Shown here in pieces: positions 34,361 through 43,460 of a stretch of DNA of 64,000 nt. This stretch comes from Tumebacillus_A lipolyticus (GTDB taxonomy: Bacteria; Bacillota; Bacilli; Tumebacillales; Tumebacillaceae): contig NZ_JBHUIO010000009.1 of NCBI RefSeq assembly GCF_042682745.1, positions 376,035 through 440,034 of the forward strand. Direction: 5' to 3'. Numbering within the stretch: the stretch's first letter is position 1; each line of letters starts with the position of its first letter. The notes under the pieces were generated by a model. The model made no database searches and was not told the origin of the DNA. It saw only the letters and a program-made list of their open reading frames with translations. A program made the translations under genes and the position numbers.

Positions 34361-35644
34361 TTATCTTTCTTGCGCCGGCCCTAACTGCACGCCGAGGCGT
34401 CTCATTTTAAGATCAACTTTTAATGAAACTTTGGCATCTTTTAAGAGCTCGCGAAAATCGACCTCTTTCATCTGCTGCATCGTGAGGAAATGCGATCTCG
34501 TTTTCTTAAAGATGCCAAATGGCTCAGCCTGATGTTCATGAAACATCTCCAGAATCAAATCGAGCTGCTTCTCCTTCAGTTTGCTGGAGATCACCCGTTC
34601 CAAAATGTGTAAATTCTTCGTGACGGTGTAATCGCTCGCCCCCTGCACCCCGATCAGATCGCCCTCCAACTTCTGCACCAGATTGACCTCCACCGGTCGT
34701 TTCGAATAGTCCACTTTGACGATCGGTTCTCGCGCATGCTTTATCTCCAGCGCGACATACTTTCCCTTTTCCAGCGGATCTGAAAAATCCATCTGCGTGC
34801 GAGTCAACTCTCCGCGGATCATCAACATCATCCTCGTTTGAATGCCGTCGATGTAGGTGACAAGCTTTCCTTCTTTAAAGACAGCACCTCCTAAAAATTC
34901 GAGCGTGTTTCCACCGATTCTCGCCGTCTTCCCCGGAATGAACGAAGGTTCCGCTTGCTTGATCGTCAGTTCGGCCTGTTTGGCTGAGCCAGAGCTCTTC
35001 TGTTCACTCTGCTTTTGCACCGCCTTGTTGACAGCGATCACCGGTGCGAACGCATCTTCCATCGGGGATTGGATCGACACAAAAAAGTCGTGTAGATTGC
35101 GAGGTGCACCGAGCCCAGTGTAGCGGCCAACTTCGTGAACCGCCTCATACCAACGCGATGCAGACTTTTCCATCACCGGCTCATTGAACAAAAACACATC
35201 TCGTGCGCTCCCAGGCGTAAACGCGACCGTGACCGTCCTGCGAAGCTCTCGGTTGCGCAGCAGGGGACGCAGCTGTGCGAACAGCCCATCCTTCGACAAC
35301 GAGTCCCCGATCAGGATCGAGGTGAGGTGCAACAAGGAAACTCGCCGTTCAACCGTCGTGTTGAGCAACGTGACCGCCTCCGAAAACGTATGGGCTCGAA
35401 CGGTGATCGGCTTGCTGCTCTGACTCCCTTTCCCCGAATCCCCGCCCGCTGTCCCCCCGCTCATCTCGCTCGGTATGGCGATTCGTGCGGTGAGATCGAG
35501 CGTCTCGTTTGGGCCTTTATCGATCCCGATCGCCACGACGAACGCGATACCCTCCAGTTCGATTCGATCATAACAGCCGATCAACAAGGGGCTGATCAGC
35601 GCGATCAACAGGAGGAAGCTAAGCGGTTTTTTCAACTTCTGCAT
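34361..35644 (-). CDS. Spore germination lipoprotein, GerAC/GerC family
   Basis: 427 residues. A lipoprotein signal peptide ends at the lipobox LLIGC (residues 20-24), followed by YDRIELEGIAFVVAIGID, the start signature of GerAC proteins. The three-domain GerAC body follows (TARIAIPSEMSGG, HLTSILIGDSLSKDG, FLGGAVFKEGKLVTYID, IKHAREPIVKVDYSKRP). It is the outer-face C subunit of a nutrient germinant receptor. It overlaps the B subunit gene by 26 bases. The ligand cannot be told. Confidence 0.93.
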   Translation of the reverse strand: MQKLKKPLSFLLLIALISPLLIGCYDRIELEGIAFVVAIGIDKGPNETLDLTARIAIPSEMSGGTAGGDSGKGSQSSKPITVRAHTFSEAVTLLNTTVERRVSLLHLTSILIGDSLSKDGLFAQLRPLLRNRELRRTVTVAFTPGSARDVFLFNEPVMEKSASRWYEAVHEVGRYTGLGAPRNLHDFFVSIQSPMEDAFAPVIAVNKAVQKQSEQKSSGSAKQAELTIKQAEPSFIPGKTARIGGNTLEFLGGAVFKEGKLVTYIDGIQTRMMLMIRGELTRTQMDFSDPLEKGKYVALEIKHAREPIVKVDYSKRPVEVNLVQKLEGDLIGVQGASDYTVTKNLHILERVISSKLKEKQLDLILEMFHEHQAEPFGIFKKTRSHFLTMQQMKEVDFRELLKDAKVSLKVDLKMRRLGVQLGPAQER

Positions 35645-36737
35645 CCGCGCGCGCCTCCTTTTTTAGTCGAATGCGGAAAAAGATCATCGTCAACAGCGGC
35701 AGCACGATGATAAACAGAAATCCCCATTGGACGATGTACAAGTTGTTCAGCTCAAGCATTTCGACAAAGCTCGCCGGGAGGAACATCAGCGAATAGACGA
35801 TCACGCCGAGCGGAAACACCAACGGGCGGTTCACAGGCATGCGGAAGGCCGAAGCGATCAGATAGGAGATAGCCCAGAGCAAGACGGATGCTTTCATCAG
35901 GGCAAGCGTTACCCAGACGAACACGAACAGCGCTTCCAGCCTTTGAATAAATCGGCCGATGTAAATCAACCGTCCCAGCTGATACATCGGATAGGGGGAA
36001 CGCAATGCGCCATCTGGCGAAAACGCCATGATAAAGACCAAGGTGATCACCGTATAGACCAGTGCGACCAGCAGGATGCTCCAATATCCGATTCTAATCG
36101 CATCTTTTCGATCGCGCAGCCGGGAGAGCAGCACCATCAACAAAAATAGATTGGTAAACACGCAGGTGAACATCCCCCCGCCCTTGAGCAACATCCAGAT
36201 TCCATTGCCAAAGAACGGGAACAGGTACTCGACCGTCCACCAGTTGGTGTTCAAGACCAACAAGGCGAGAAACGAGATCATCGTGAGCGGAGTCATCAGC
36301 CACGCAACGCGCGAAAGTCCCTCCACTCCCGTATAGGCAAACTGAAGGACCATCAGCATGAAGGGAATGGTGACGAACGATATCGGCGAGCGAGGCAAGA
36401 CGGTCGAGATCACCGCCTCGACAAAACCGCGCACCAACGCGGTCATATCGAGCAGCAGATAGATCGAGATGATCAGGAGGATCGGTAGACAAAACGGCCC
36501 GAGAAACCGCCTGGCCAGCGAGACAAAATCTGCTTTCGGCCCTGCTTTTACCAGGACCGGACCGACCCAAGCCCAGATCCCGAAACTGATCAGCATGGAG
36601 ATCAACGGGATCATCCAGCCAGCCGAAGAACCGTAGTGCACCAGCTGCTGCGGATAGATCAGCGCTGCATCGGCGATCGAGGCGATAAAAATGAGGGAGA
36701 GGAGCTCGATCCGACCTAGATGACCCGTTTTAATCAT
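35619..36737 (-). CDS. Spore germination permease-like subunit, GerAB/GerB family
   Basis: 372 residues with about ten transmembrane helices, of the amino-acid/polyamine/organocation transporter-like GerAB family. GRIELLSLIFIASIADAALIYPQ at the N-terminus and ARRFLGPFCLPILLIISIYLLLDM are typical. The B subunit binds the germinant. It overlaps the A subunit gene by 8 bases, so translation is coupled. The tail KKEARADAEVEKTA is charged. Confidence 0.93.
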   Translation of the reverse strand: MIKTGHLGRIELLSLIFIASIADAALIYPQQLVHYGSSAGWMIPLISMLISFGIWAWVGPVLVKAGPKADFVSLARRFLGPFCLPILLIISIYLLLDMTALVRGFVEAVISTVLPRSPISFVTIPFMLMVLQFAYTGVEGLSRVAWLMTPLTMISFLALLVLNTNWWTVEYLFPFFGNGIWMLLKGGGMFTCVFTNLFLLMVLLSRLRDRKDAIRIGYWSILLVALVYTVITLVFIMAFSPDGALRSPYPMYQLGRLIYIGRFIQRLEALFVFVWVTLALMKASVLLWAISYLIASAFRMPVNRPLVFPLGVIVYSLMFLPASFVEMLELNNLYIVQWGFLFIIVLPLLTMIFFRIRLKKEARADAEVEKTA

Positions 36738-39195
36738 GATCGCTTTGCTCCTCTTCTTCGTTCATTTCGGGCGGGACTTTTACATCATGATCTGGAAAAA
36801 GAGTTGGCCTGTTCATATCGGCGATCATCCTTTGCTTCGCTTCTTTCGAACGGGGCACGTTTGCCGCCCAGGTGCGAATCAAGCGCTTTTGTCGCACAGG
36901 GTCTTGCGGTCGCAGCGACAGCGGGCGCACCTCATTGTAGTAAACACGCCCACGCAGGATGACATCGGAGGACGACTGTTGGTGAGGCGCGAGCGGTGAC
37001 ATGATCGGAACGCCGAACGACTTTAACGTCGCCCAATGCGAGAGCGTAAACATCACCATCAGCGTGATCCCGTAAAACCCCCACCCAGCTGCCGCAAAGA
37101 TGAACACAAAGCGCAGCGTTCGCACCGCGAATGACATGTTGTAATTGGGCATCGTGAACGCCGCGAGCGCTGTCACCGCCACGACGATGACCAGCAGCGG
37201 CGAGACCACCCCAGCTTGTACGGCCGCCTGGCCTAAGATCAGAGCGCCGACGATGCCGATCGTCGGGCCGATCACGTTGGGAATGCGGATCCCCGCCTCG
37301 CGGATCAGCTCAAGCGCAGATTCCATCAGCAGCACTTCGATCACTACGGGAAACGGAACTTTTTCTCTTGCGGAAGCGATCGTCAACATCAGGTCGGTTG
37401 GGATCATCTCTGGATGATAGTTGGTCGCCGCAATGTATGCGGCAGGTAACAGCATGGCGATGACAAAAGCGATCAGGCGGATGACGCGGATGAACGAGCC
37501 GAACGGATAGAGGATGTACGCATCTTCTGCCGTGTGAATCATCGACATCAGCAGCGAGGGCACGATCATCACATAGGGGCTGTGTCCGACAAAGATCGCA
37601 ACAAACCCTTCGGACAAAAATGCTGCGACGCGGTCAGGCCGTTCGGTGGCCATCAGCTTTGGCACGAGCGAAGGTTGCGGATCTTCGATCATCTGCTCCA
37701 TCGTCCCGCTGTCCTGTAGAAAATCCACATCGACCGACCTGATTCGCCGTTTGACCTCGCGGACCAGCTTTTGATTGGTCAAGCCCTCCACATACATGAT
37801 CGCCACATCGGTAGGTGCCAGCTTCCCCACCTGCAACATCTCGGTGATCAGGCGCTCCGAGCGAAAGCGAGAGCGCACGAGACCGGTGTTGGTGCGCAGG
37901 TTTTCGTTAAACGCATCATGTGGCCCACGCACGACCGTCTCCGTCTTGGTGTCGCTCACACTGCGATGTTCCCACCCTTTCGTCTCCACCACCAGCGCCT
38001 TCTCCGCCCCATCGATCAGGAGTGCAGATGAACCGCTGAGCACCCCTTTTTTCACATCTTCCCAGTTTTGAAACTCCATCACTTGGTTGCCAGGCACCAA
38101 TCGCTCTTTGACCAGCTGAAGTCGAGTTTTTGTCGTGTCATGTTGGGGGAGTCCGGCAAACAGCATCAAGGGCTCCAAGATGTTCGAGTTGATGATCGTC
38201 TTGTCTGACATCCCTTCCAAGAAGACGACTGCCGCCTTGATCGGAGGTGTCGAAGCGATCGTAAAGTCGCGGATGATCACATCTGCATTTTTCGGCAGGA
38301 AGAAGATCTTTTCGACCACCTGACGATTGATAAACAGTTCGGAAGAGAGCTTTTCTGGTATCTCCTCTGTCCGCTTCCCGCGATTTTTTTCGCTGTCTCG
38401 CGGAAGGCCTGCAGCTTTCCCGTCTTCCTGCTTCTGCTCACTTTCTTGCTCATCTGCTTGCAGGTTCGATTGCGCGTTTTTTCCGCTTTGGCTGTCGCGC
38501 CGTCTCAAAATAGGCTGGCGATCTCTGCCACCGCTCGCAGTTCTTTGACCTGTCGTCCCCTCTTCCGACTGCACCGCGCTTTGGCTGTCGCGATCGTTCA
38601 AATCTTTATGGCGATCTGTACCTTTACTCGTTTGTCCCTGCTCTTTGATCTGCTCGTCCGACTCCGCTTCGCTTTGGCCGTCTTGCCGTCCCAAACCATC
38701 AGGTCGCTCAGCCCCTTCGCTGATCGCGCTCCGCTCTGTTTCCTGCCCGTTCGTCCGATCTTCGCTCGGGCTGCTCTTTGGCAAAACTTCATCTGCACCT
38801 TTGCTCTGCTCATCCTTTTGCTCACCGATCGTCGCTTCCATTGAGCGCTTCCCATCTTGTGCAGGATCGTTTGGGGTATCGTACCGCCTGCCGACCTGTC
38901 GCGGTTTGACAAACCCGTGCTTGCTGCGGGCAGGTCGGCTTGGTTTTGCTGGCTTTGCTTCATTCAATTGAGATTGCGAGTCTTCTTTCTGCGAACCATT
39001 CGTTTTGGCAACCTCTTTCGGTCGCTTCTCTTTTACCTGTTTTGCGTCCTGTCGCTCCTCTTTCCGGCTGTTGGGTCGATCCGGTTTGTCATCGTCCTCG
39101 ATATGATCATCCTCATCCTCGATCAGAGAAAAACCTTCGTCTAAAATCGTATCGTCAACTGTCAACAGACGGCCGACCCTCGACCAGAACGTCAT
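36730..39195 (-). CDS. Spore germination receptor subunit A (GerAA family) with long repeat-rich N-terminal extension
   Basis: 821 residues, much longer than the usual 480-550. The GerAA core starts near residue 285 (LFINRQVVEKIFFLPKNADVIIRDF) with the two cytoplasmic subdomains and the membrane bundle (VEGLTNQKLVREVKRRI, PSLLMSMIHTAEDAYILYPFGSFIRVIRL, NVIGPTIGIVGALILGQAAVQAGVVSP). GerAA subunits form the pentameric ion channel of the receptor. Residues 20-280 are disordered, rich in Glu, Lys, Gln, Asp and Ser, and contain about three degenerate repeats of some 31 residues (about 161-253), each with a DxQS-type core. The start ATG 39195 follows AAGGGGTGATCTGTC, which supports the long form. 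Confidence 0.93.
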   Translation of the reverse strand: MTFWSRVGRLLTVDDTILDEGFSLIEDEDDHIEDDDKPDRPNSRKEERQDAKQVKEKRPKEVAKTNGSQKEDSQSQLNEAKPAKPSRPARSKHGFVKPRQVGRRYDTPNDPAQDGKRSMEATIGEQKDEQSKGADEVLPKSSPSEDRTNGQETERSAISEGAERPDGLGRQDGQSEAESDEQIKEQGQTSKGTDRHKDLNDRDSQSAVQSEEGTTGQRTASGGRDRQPILRRRDSQSGKNAQSNLQADEQESEQKQEDGKAAGLPRDSEKNRGKRTEEIPEKLSSELFINRQVVEKIFFLPKNADVIIRDFTIASTPPIKAAVVFLEGMSDKTIINSNILEPLMLFAGLPQHDTTKTRLQLVKERLVPGNQVMEFQNWEDVKKGVLSGSSALLIDGAEKALVVETKGWEHRSVSDTKTETVVRGPHDAFNENLRTNTGLVRSRFRSERLITEMLQVGKLAPTDVAIMYVEGLTNQKLVREVKRRIRSVDVDFLQDSGTMEQMIEDPQPSLVPKLMATERPDRVAAFLSEGFVAIFVGHSPYVMIVPSLLMSMIHTAEDAYILYPFGSFIRVIRLIAFVIAMLLPAAYIAATNYHPEMIPTDLMLTIASAREKVPFPVVIEVLLMESALELIREAGIRIPNVIGPTIGIVGALILGQAAVQAGVVSPLLVIVVAVTALAAFTMPNYNMSFAVRTLRFVFIFAAAGWGFYGITLMVMFTLSHWATLKSFGVPIMSPLAPHQQSSSDVILRGRVYYNEVRPLSLRPQDPVRQKRLIRTWAANVPRSKEAKQRMIADMNRPTLFPDHDVKVPPEMNEEEEQSDHD

Positions 39196-39279
39196 GACAG
39201 ATCACCCCTTTTACCAGCGTATCGTGCTAATAGCCTTCCACGATTCCATCAACCCATGCATTTTTTGGTTGCTCTACAG

Positions 39280-39318
39280 AAAAATGCCGTTTCGGAAAGG
39301 TCCGAAACGGCATTTTTA
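39280..39318. terminator. Bidirectional terminator between the ABC-F gene and the ger operon
   Basis: AAAAATGCCGTTTCGGA and TCCGAAACGGCATTTTT form a near-perfect stem with As before and Ts after. On the minus strand it ends the ABC-F transcript 34 bases after its stop. Confidence 0.9.
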
Positions 39319-39351
39319 GTGACGGGTATGTCACCCACCCTTTTTCCTTGA

Positions 39352-41184
39352 TCAAGGCATTGCCCGGAGTTCCTGCTGGACGGCTGTCAACAACACCGTT
39401 GCCCGCGCTCGCTCCTCCGGTCGTGTCGATCGGTCGTCAAGAATCGCAGCGAGACGAGACAGCTCCATCTGCAGGATCATCCGCTGCTCATGCTGTTGCA
39501 AGTCCTGGGAGGAGAGGCGCTTGCGCTGCTGATGTTCCCGCCATTCCTCCCATCCTCCGGCAAAGTGACAGACTTCGCCCGATGTAAAATGCAGCAGACT
39601 TGTCGCCAGCCGCCGCACCAGATAGCGGTCATGCGAGACGAGCAACAACGCACCCGGGAAGTGTTGCAGCGCTTGTTCCATCTGCCGGCGTGACTCGATA
39701 TCAAGATAGTTGGTCGGCTCATCGAGCACCAGCACATTGGCGCCAGAGAAGTACAGTTTGACAAACGCCACTCTGCATTTCTCCCCTTGGCTTAGCTCAC
39801 CGACTTTTTTAAATACATCTTCTCCTCGAAACAGGAACCCCGCCAGCACAGTCCGCGCTTCTGTCTGCGTCAACGTCTCTCCCGCCAACACTTCCTCCAA
39901 AATGCTCCTCGACAGATCGAGCGACTCCAGCTCCTGACCAAAATAGCCGATTCGCACCTGTGAGCTCATCTGCACCGAGCCTGCGGTTGGCCGCTGCACA
40001 CCTGCGATCACTTTGAGCAGCGTGCTCTTTCCAACCCCGTTCGGTCCGATCAATGCCAACCGTTCCTGCCGTCTGACCGCAAAATTCACCCGATCGTACA
40101 GCAGCCGTTCACCAAATTTGACCGCAACGTCCTCCAGCAAAAACAGGCGGTTCGCCAATTTATCTGTCGTATCGAACGAAACGCGAATCGACCGCACCTC
40201 TTTGACCCGCTCGACCCGGTTCGCCTGCAGACGCTCCAGCTGTTTCTCCTTGTTGCGCATCCTGCGAATGTGCCCTTTTGTCCGTTCCCGGTTCGCACCG
40301 CCAGCATCATGCGCGCGGAGATACCATGTTTTGTACATGCTGATCAGCTCTGCTAAGTGTTGCATCTCCGCCTGTTGCTTCTGATACATCACCTGCTGTG
40401 TACGACGTTCCAATTCCTTTTGTCCCTCATAGGCGGTGTAGTTCCCCGGATAGGAAGCGAGCTGTACGGCGCTCAACTCCAAGATGCGCGTTGCGACGCG
40501 ATCCAGAAAGTAACGATCGTGTGAAACGGTCACCACCGTACCGGGAAATTTGCGGATCATCGCCTCCAACCAATCCATCGTCGCTTCGTCAAGGTGGTTG
40601 GTCGGCTCGTCGAGCAACCAGATCTGTGCCTCTTGCAGCAGCAATTTTGCTAACTGAGCTCTCGTCTTCTGACCACCGCTCAGCATGCTCAGCTCCAACT
40701 CCCAAACATCTGGAGGCAGCCCCACCTCTCGCAACACGCGCTCCACTTCGCTGTCATACGAGTAGCCGCCGATCGTCTCAAAACGCTCTTGCAAGGCACC
40801 ATAGCGAATGAGCAGCTCCTGCTCATTTATTTCCCGAGAAATAGAATTCGACAACTCCGCTTCGATCGAGCGCAACTGCATTTCGACCGAAAGCAACTCC
40901 CGCTTCGCCTGTCTGACAAACTCCCTTGTGGTCAAATCGTCGGCACAGACGAGCTGCTGTGTCAACAACCCGATCTGCTCGCGGGACACTCGCTCATCCC
41001 AGATCACTGAACCAGCATCAGGTGTCAGCTCTCCGGTGATCACTCGAAACAAGGTGGTCTTGCCAACTCCATTAGCCCCGACGATCGCTACTTTTTCGCC
41101 CCACGCGATCTTCGCTGTCACATTTTCAAACACGGTCTTCGTGACAAACATCTTTTTTAAACCGCTCAATTTTACAGCATGCAT
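39352..41184 (-). CDS. ABC-F family ATPase (possible ribosome-protection/antibiotic resistance type)
   Basis: 610 residues from ATG 41184 (MHAVKLSGLKKMFVTKTVFE), with GGAGGG upstream. It has two ATP-binding cassettes and no membrane helices. Cassette 1: GANGVGKTTLF, LSGGQKTRAQLAKLL, WLLDEPTNHLD. Cassette 2: GPNGVGKSTLLK, LSQGEKCRVAFVKL, LVLDEPTNYLD. The charged linker (about 255-330) with GGANRERTKGHIRRMRNKEKQ is the region that enters the ribosome. ABC-F proteins act in the exit site, either as housekeeping factors or as protection against macrolides, lincosamides, pleuromutilins or phenicols. The terminator-containing leader favours the resistance kind, by analogy with vmlR/vga genes. Confidence 0.88.
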   Translation of the reverse strand: MHAVKLSGLKKMFVTKTVFENVTAKIAWGEKVAIVGANGVGKTTLFRVITGELTPDAGSVIWDERVSREQIGLLTQQLVCADDLTTREFVRQAKRELLSVEMQLRSIEAELSNSISREINEQELLIRYGALQERFETIGGYSYDSEVERVLREVGLPPDVWELELSMLSGGQKTRAQLAKLLLQEAQIWLLDEPTNHLDEATMDWLEAMIRKFPGTVVTVSHDRYFLDRVATRILELSAVQLASYPGNYTAYEGQKELERRTQQVMYQKQQAEMQHLAELISMYKTWYLRAHDAGGANRERTKGHIRRMRNKEKQLERLQANRVERVKEVRSIRVSFDTTDKLANRLFLLEDVAVKFGERLLYDRVNFAVRRQERLALIGPNGVGKSTLLKVIAGVQRPTAGSVQMSSQVRIGYFGQELESLDLSRSILEEVLAGETLTQTEARTVLAGFLFRGEDVFKKVGELSQGEKCRVAFVKLYFSGANVLVLDEPTNYLDIESRRQMEQALQHFPGALLLVSHDRYLVRRLATSLLHFTSGEVCHFAGGWEEWREHQQRKRLSSQDLQQHEQRMILQMELSRLAAILDDRSTRPEERARATVLLTAVQQELRAMP

Positions 41185-41400
41185 TGTGAATCCCTCCATC
41201 TGTTCGAAGGGCACCCACACAAAAAAGCTGTGGTCGATATCGGACCACAGCTTCGAACAATCTGCACTCTTCCATTCCCACAAAACATCAAACGGAAAAA
41301 GCAACGCTCTTCCCTGTTTGATCGTCTGTACTCATAGATTGGTGAGCGTGCGATCATTTCTACATGGGTCCACTTCGAGAGTTTAAGAATAGGACAGACC
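41185..41400 (-). promoter_or_regulatory. Leader of the ABC-F gene with a terminator and alternative pairing (attenuator)
   Basis: On the minus strand a perfect 12-base stem AGCTGTGGTC.../...GACCACAGCT (41226-41252) is followed by TTTTTT, a strong terminator about 40 bases before the ABC-F start. A longer-range pair, CTTCGAACA (41251-41259) with TGTTCGAAG (41201-41209), spans it. Short reading frames precede it, for example a 15-codon one starting ATGAGTACAGACGATC near 41338. This is the layout of ribosome-mediated attenuation of ABC-F resistance genes. No ribosome site for the short frame is clear. Confidence 0.6.
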
Positions 41401-41411
41401 TATCCCGCTCT

Positions 41412-41432
41412 CGCAACTATCAGATAGTTGCG
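41412..41432. repeat. Perfect 10-bp inverted repeat, possible operator
   Basis: CGCAACTATC and GATAGTTGCG flank one central base. It lies about 230 bases before the ABC-F start and 126 bases after the hydrolase stop. There is no T tract, so an operator or mRNA-end hairpin is more likely than a terminator. The rest of 41433-41557 holds nothing I recognise. Confidence 0.6.
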
Positions 41433-41557
41433 TTTGAATTCTGTTCACCGATTCGATTGGTGAAGGTCGAATTGCAAACTTAGTTGATCATGTAGAATCT
41501 CGATGCCACCTTTCGTGAAGTTGGGAATGTATTACAGAGTTAGTATATGGGAACACG

Positions 41558-42367
41558 CTAGGGTTTGGCAACCCACTCGATCATTTCTCGCATGATTTCT
41601 TCCCGCTCAGGTTCATTGAACAGCTCATGGTAGCACTGCGGATAGTGGATAAATCTGCTGTTCTCTCTGTCTGGCACCTTTTGAAAAAATGGCTCCGCTT
41701 CTTCCGGTGCGACCAGCCGATCTTGCCCCGCTTGCATCAGGAGGATCGGCACACCGACCTTTCCGGCGCGGTTGCGGGCAGATTCTGAAGCGCGCACGAT
41801 CTCCTGATACCAGCGTGCGCTGACCACTCCGCCGCAGAGCGGATCTTGCGCATAGGCGGCTACCACATCTGGTGTGCGGGAGAGGAACTCAGTATCGATC
41901 CCGCTTGGCATGCGCAATTTGGGCAGCAATCGATCGAGCATTTTGGCGATCGTTCGCTTCCAAGGCGGGATCTCCACAGCAACTCGCAAGAGCGGGGAGG
42001 AAAGCACCGCTTTGACAAGTTGCGGATGATCATGCCCTCGCTCTTGTAAAAAGCGCAAGACGACCAATCCCCCCATGCTGTGGCCGATCAGGATCACATG
42101 TCCCGTGGTGCCGCCTTGCGCTTTCGCCTGCTGCACCCACTGCTCGACCGCATCCAGATATTGATCGAAGCGATCGATATGTCCATGCAAACCTGCTGAA
42201 CGGCCAAAACCGGGCAGGTCTCCGGTGATGACCGAGATGCCGCTCGCATTCAACTTTTCAATCACATGCGCATAGCGACCGCTGTGATCGGATGCGCCGT
42301 GGACGAGCACTGCCGTAAGCGTTGCGGGTTGCTCCGCCGCAAAAATTTGAGTATGAACACCGCTCAT
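41558..42367 (-). CDS. Alpha/beta hydrolase (monoacylglycerol-lipase-like)
   Basis: 269 residues from ATG 42367 (MSGVHTQIFAAEQ), with GGGAGGGAA upstream. The serine hydrolase motif VILIGHSMGGLVVLRFL, the N-terminal VLVHGASDHSGRYAHVIEKL (oxyanion HG), GDLPGFGRSAGLHGHIDRFDQY, and QAGQDRLVAPEEA plus YPQCYHELFNE (catalytic Asp and His) fit the lysophospholipase/monoacylglycerol lipase group. It is cytoplasmic. The natural ester is not known. Confidence 0.88.
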   Translation of the reverse strand: MSGVHTQIFAAEQPATLTAVLVHGASDHSGRYAHVIEKLNASGISVITGDLPGFGRSAGLHGHIDRFDQYLDAVEQWVQQAKAQGGTTGHVILIGHSMGGLVVLRFLQERGHDHPQLVKAVLSSPLLRVAVEIPPWKRTIAKMLDRLLPKLRMPSGIDTEFLSRTPDVVAAYAQDPLCGGVVSARWYQEIVRASESARNRAGKVGVPILLMQAGQDRLVAPEEAEPFFQKVPDRENSRFIHYPQCYHELFNEPEREEIMREMIEWVAKP

Positions 42368-42465
42368 TCCATTCCCTCCCCTTTGATCAGATCGGCACTG
42401 GTTGTTCTGCATGATGTCCAACTTCCATATACTCGCACCAAAACGGTCGAACAGGGGGAGCTGAC

Positions 42466-42663
42466 ATGGAAGACAGAATGTTTTACCTCATCCGGGATGC
42501 TGTCGGAATCGCCGGAAGTCTTGCGGAGGTCGTCGGGATCATTTTCCTCGTCACCCAATTCGCTCGACCGAAGAAGACGGTCTCCAAAGCTGTGATCAAG
42601 CCCCGCCGCATTCGCCCACAGGGTCAACGCGCTGCCAACGTCCATACGTATGATGCACAATAG
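42466..42663 (+). CDS. Small protein with one hydrophobic helix, hypothetical (65 aa)
   Basis: ATG 42466 follows GGGGGAGCTGAC and a terminator follows the stop, so it is probably expressed. Residues 10-30 (RDAVGIAGSLAEVVGIIFLV) form one membrane helix; the rest is basic (PKKTVSKAVIKPRRIRPQGQR). It diverges from the hydrolase gene. Family not recognised. Confidence 0.5.
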   Translation: MEDRMFYLIRDAVGIAGSLAEVVGIIFLVTQFARPKKTVSKAVIKPRRIRPQGQRAANVHTYDAQ

Positions 42664-42666
42664 TCC

Positions 42667-42700
42667 AAAAAGGGAGCGGTATCCCCCCGCTCCCTTATTT
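42667..42700. terminator. Bidirectional terminator between the small gene and the CRP/FNR gene
   Basis: AAGGGAGCGG pairs with CCGCTCCCTT around a short loop. On the minus strand it ends in TTTTTGG, overlapping the 3' end of the regulator gene; on the plus strand it is followed by ATTT. Confidence 0.8.
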
Positions 42701-43378
42701 CATCTCGGCCAATACTTTCTGGTCGAGAAGTATAATATGCCGTTTTTTCACATCGATCCAGCCGTTCGCTTTAAACTCGTTTAAAATTTTGCTCGTCGTC
42801 TCTCTTGTCGATCCGATCAAAGAGGCGATATCCTCGTGGGTCAGCTTGATCCCGACCTGTACACCGCCATCGACGCGCTCACCATGAACATCGGCCAACT
42901 TCAGAAGCAGGCGTGCCAGGCGCGTTTGCACATCGTAAAACACGAGATGTTCGATCTGCTCTTGCGCTTCGCTCAAGCGATGTTCGACGATCTGTGCCAA
43001 CTTCAGCGATACGCTCGGATTGCGCAACGCGATTTTTTCAAAATCTTTCTTATCGATCACGCAGATCTGCGCATCATCCAGCACCTCGGCAAAGTTCCGG
43101 CGCGGCTCGTCAGCAAAAAGAGCGTTCTCTCCGAACACATCACCCGGCTCCAAGATCACCAATGTAAAATGCTTTCCGGTTTCTGAAAGACGAGAGATGC
43201 GCACTCGACCCGACTTTAACATATATACCTGATTGCTCGGCTCATCCGGCGTGAAAATGTACTCCCGCTTCGGAATGATCGTCGACTGACTGCCGCGTCC
43301 CAGCATGTCAAGCTCATCTTCGTTCAGGTCCTTGAACAGCTCATATTGACCGAGGTAGCAGATTTCACAATTGCTCAT
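42695..43378 (-). CDS. CRP/FNR family transcription regulator
   Basis: 227 residues from ATG 43378 (MSNCEICYLGQYELF), with GAGGAGGG upstream. An N-terminal cyclic-nucleotide-type beta barrel (SNQVYMLKSGRVRISRLSETGKHFTLVILEPGDVFGENALFADEPRRNFAEVLDD), a dimer helix and a C-terminal winged helix with LTHEDIASLIGSTRETTSKILNEFKANGWI are present. A CxxC pair sits at residues 4 and 7; with only two nearby cysteines an FNR-like iron-sulfur cluster is doubtful. The signal is unknown. It has no operon partner. Confidence 0.9.
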   Translation of the reverse strand: MSNCEICYLGQYELFKDLNEDELDMLGRGSQSTIIPKREYIFTPDEPSNQVYMLKSGRVRISRLSETGKHFTLVILEPGDVFGENALFADEPRRNFAEVLDDAQICVIDKKDFEKIALRNPSVSLKLAQIVEHRLSEAQEQIEHLVFYDVQTRLARLLLKLADVHGERVDGGVQVGIKLTHEDIASLIGSTRETTSKILNEFKANGWIDVKKRHIILLDQKVLAEMK

Positions 43379-43460
43379 GGCAACTGCCCTCCTCATCTCA
43401 GGATCTTCAGTCTCATATTAGTTACTTTTATAAAGTATCACAGAAAGGTGCTCCTCGCAA

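Noticed and set aside
39196..39279. Sigma-G promoter before the ger operon
   Set aside because: A GCATG box is present but no -10 element at the proper distance; I could not support it.
42695..43378. FNR-type oxygen sensor with an iron-sulfur cluster
   Set aside because: Only one CxxC pair near the N-terminus; too few cysteines for a firm call.
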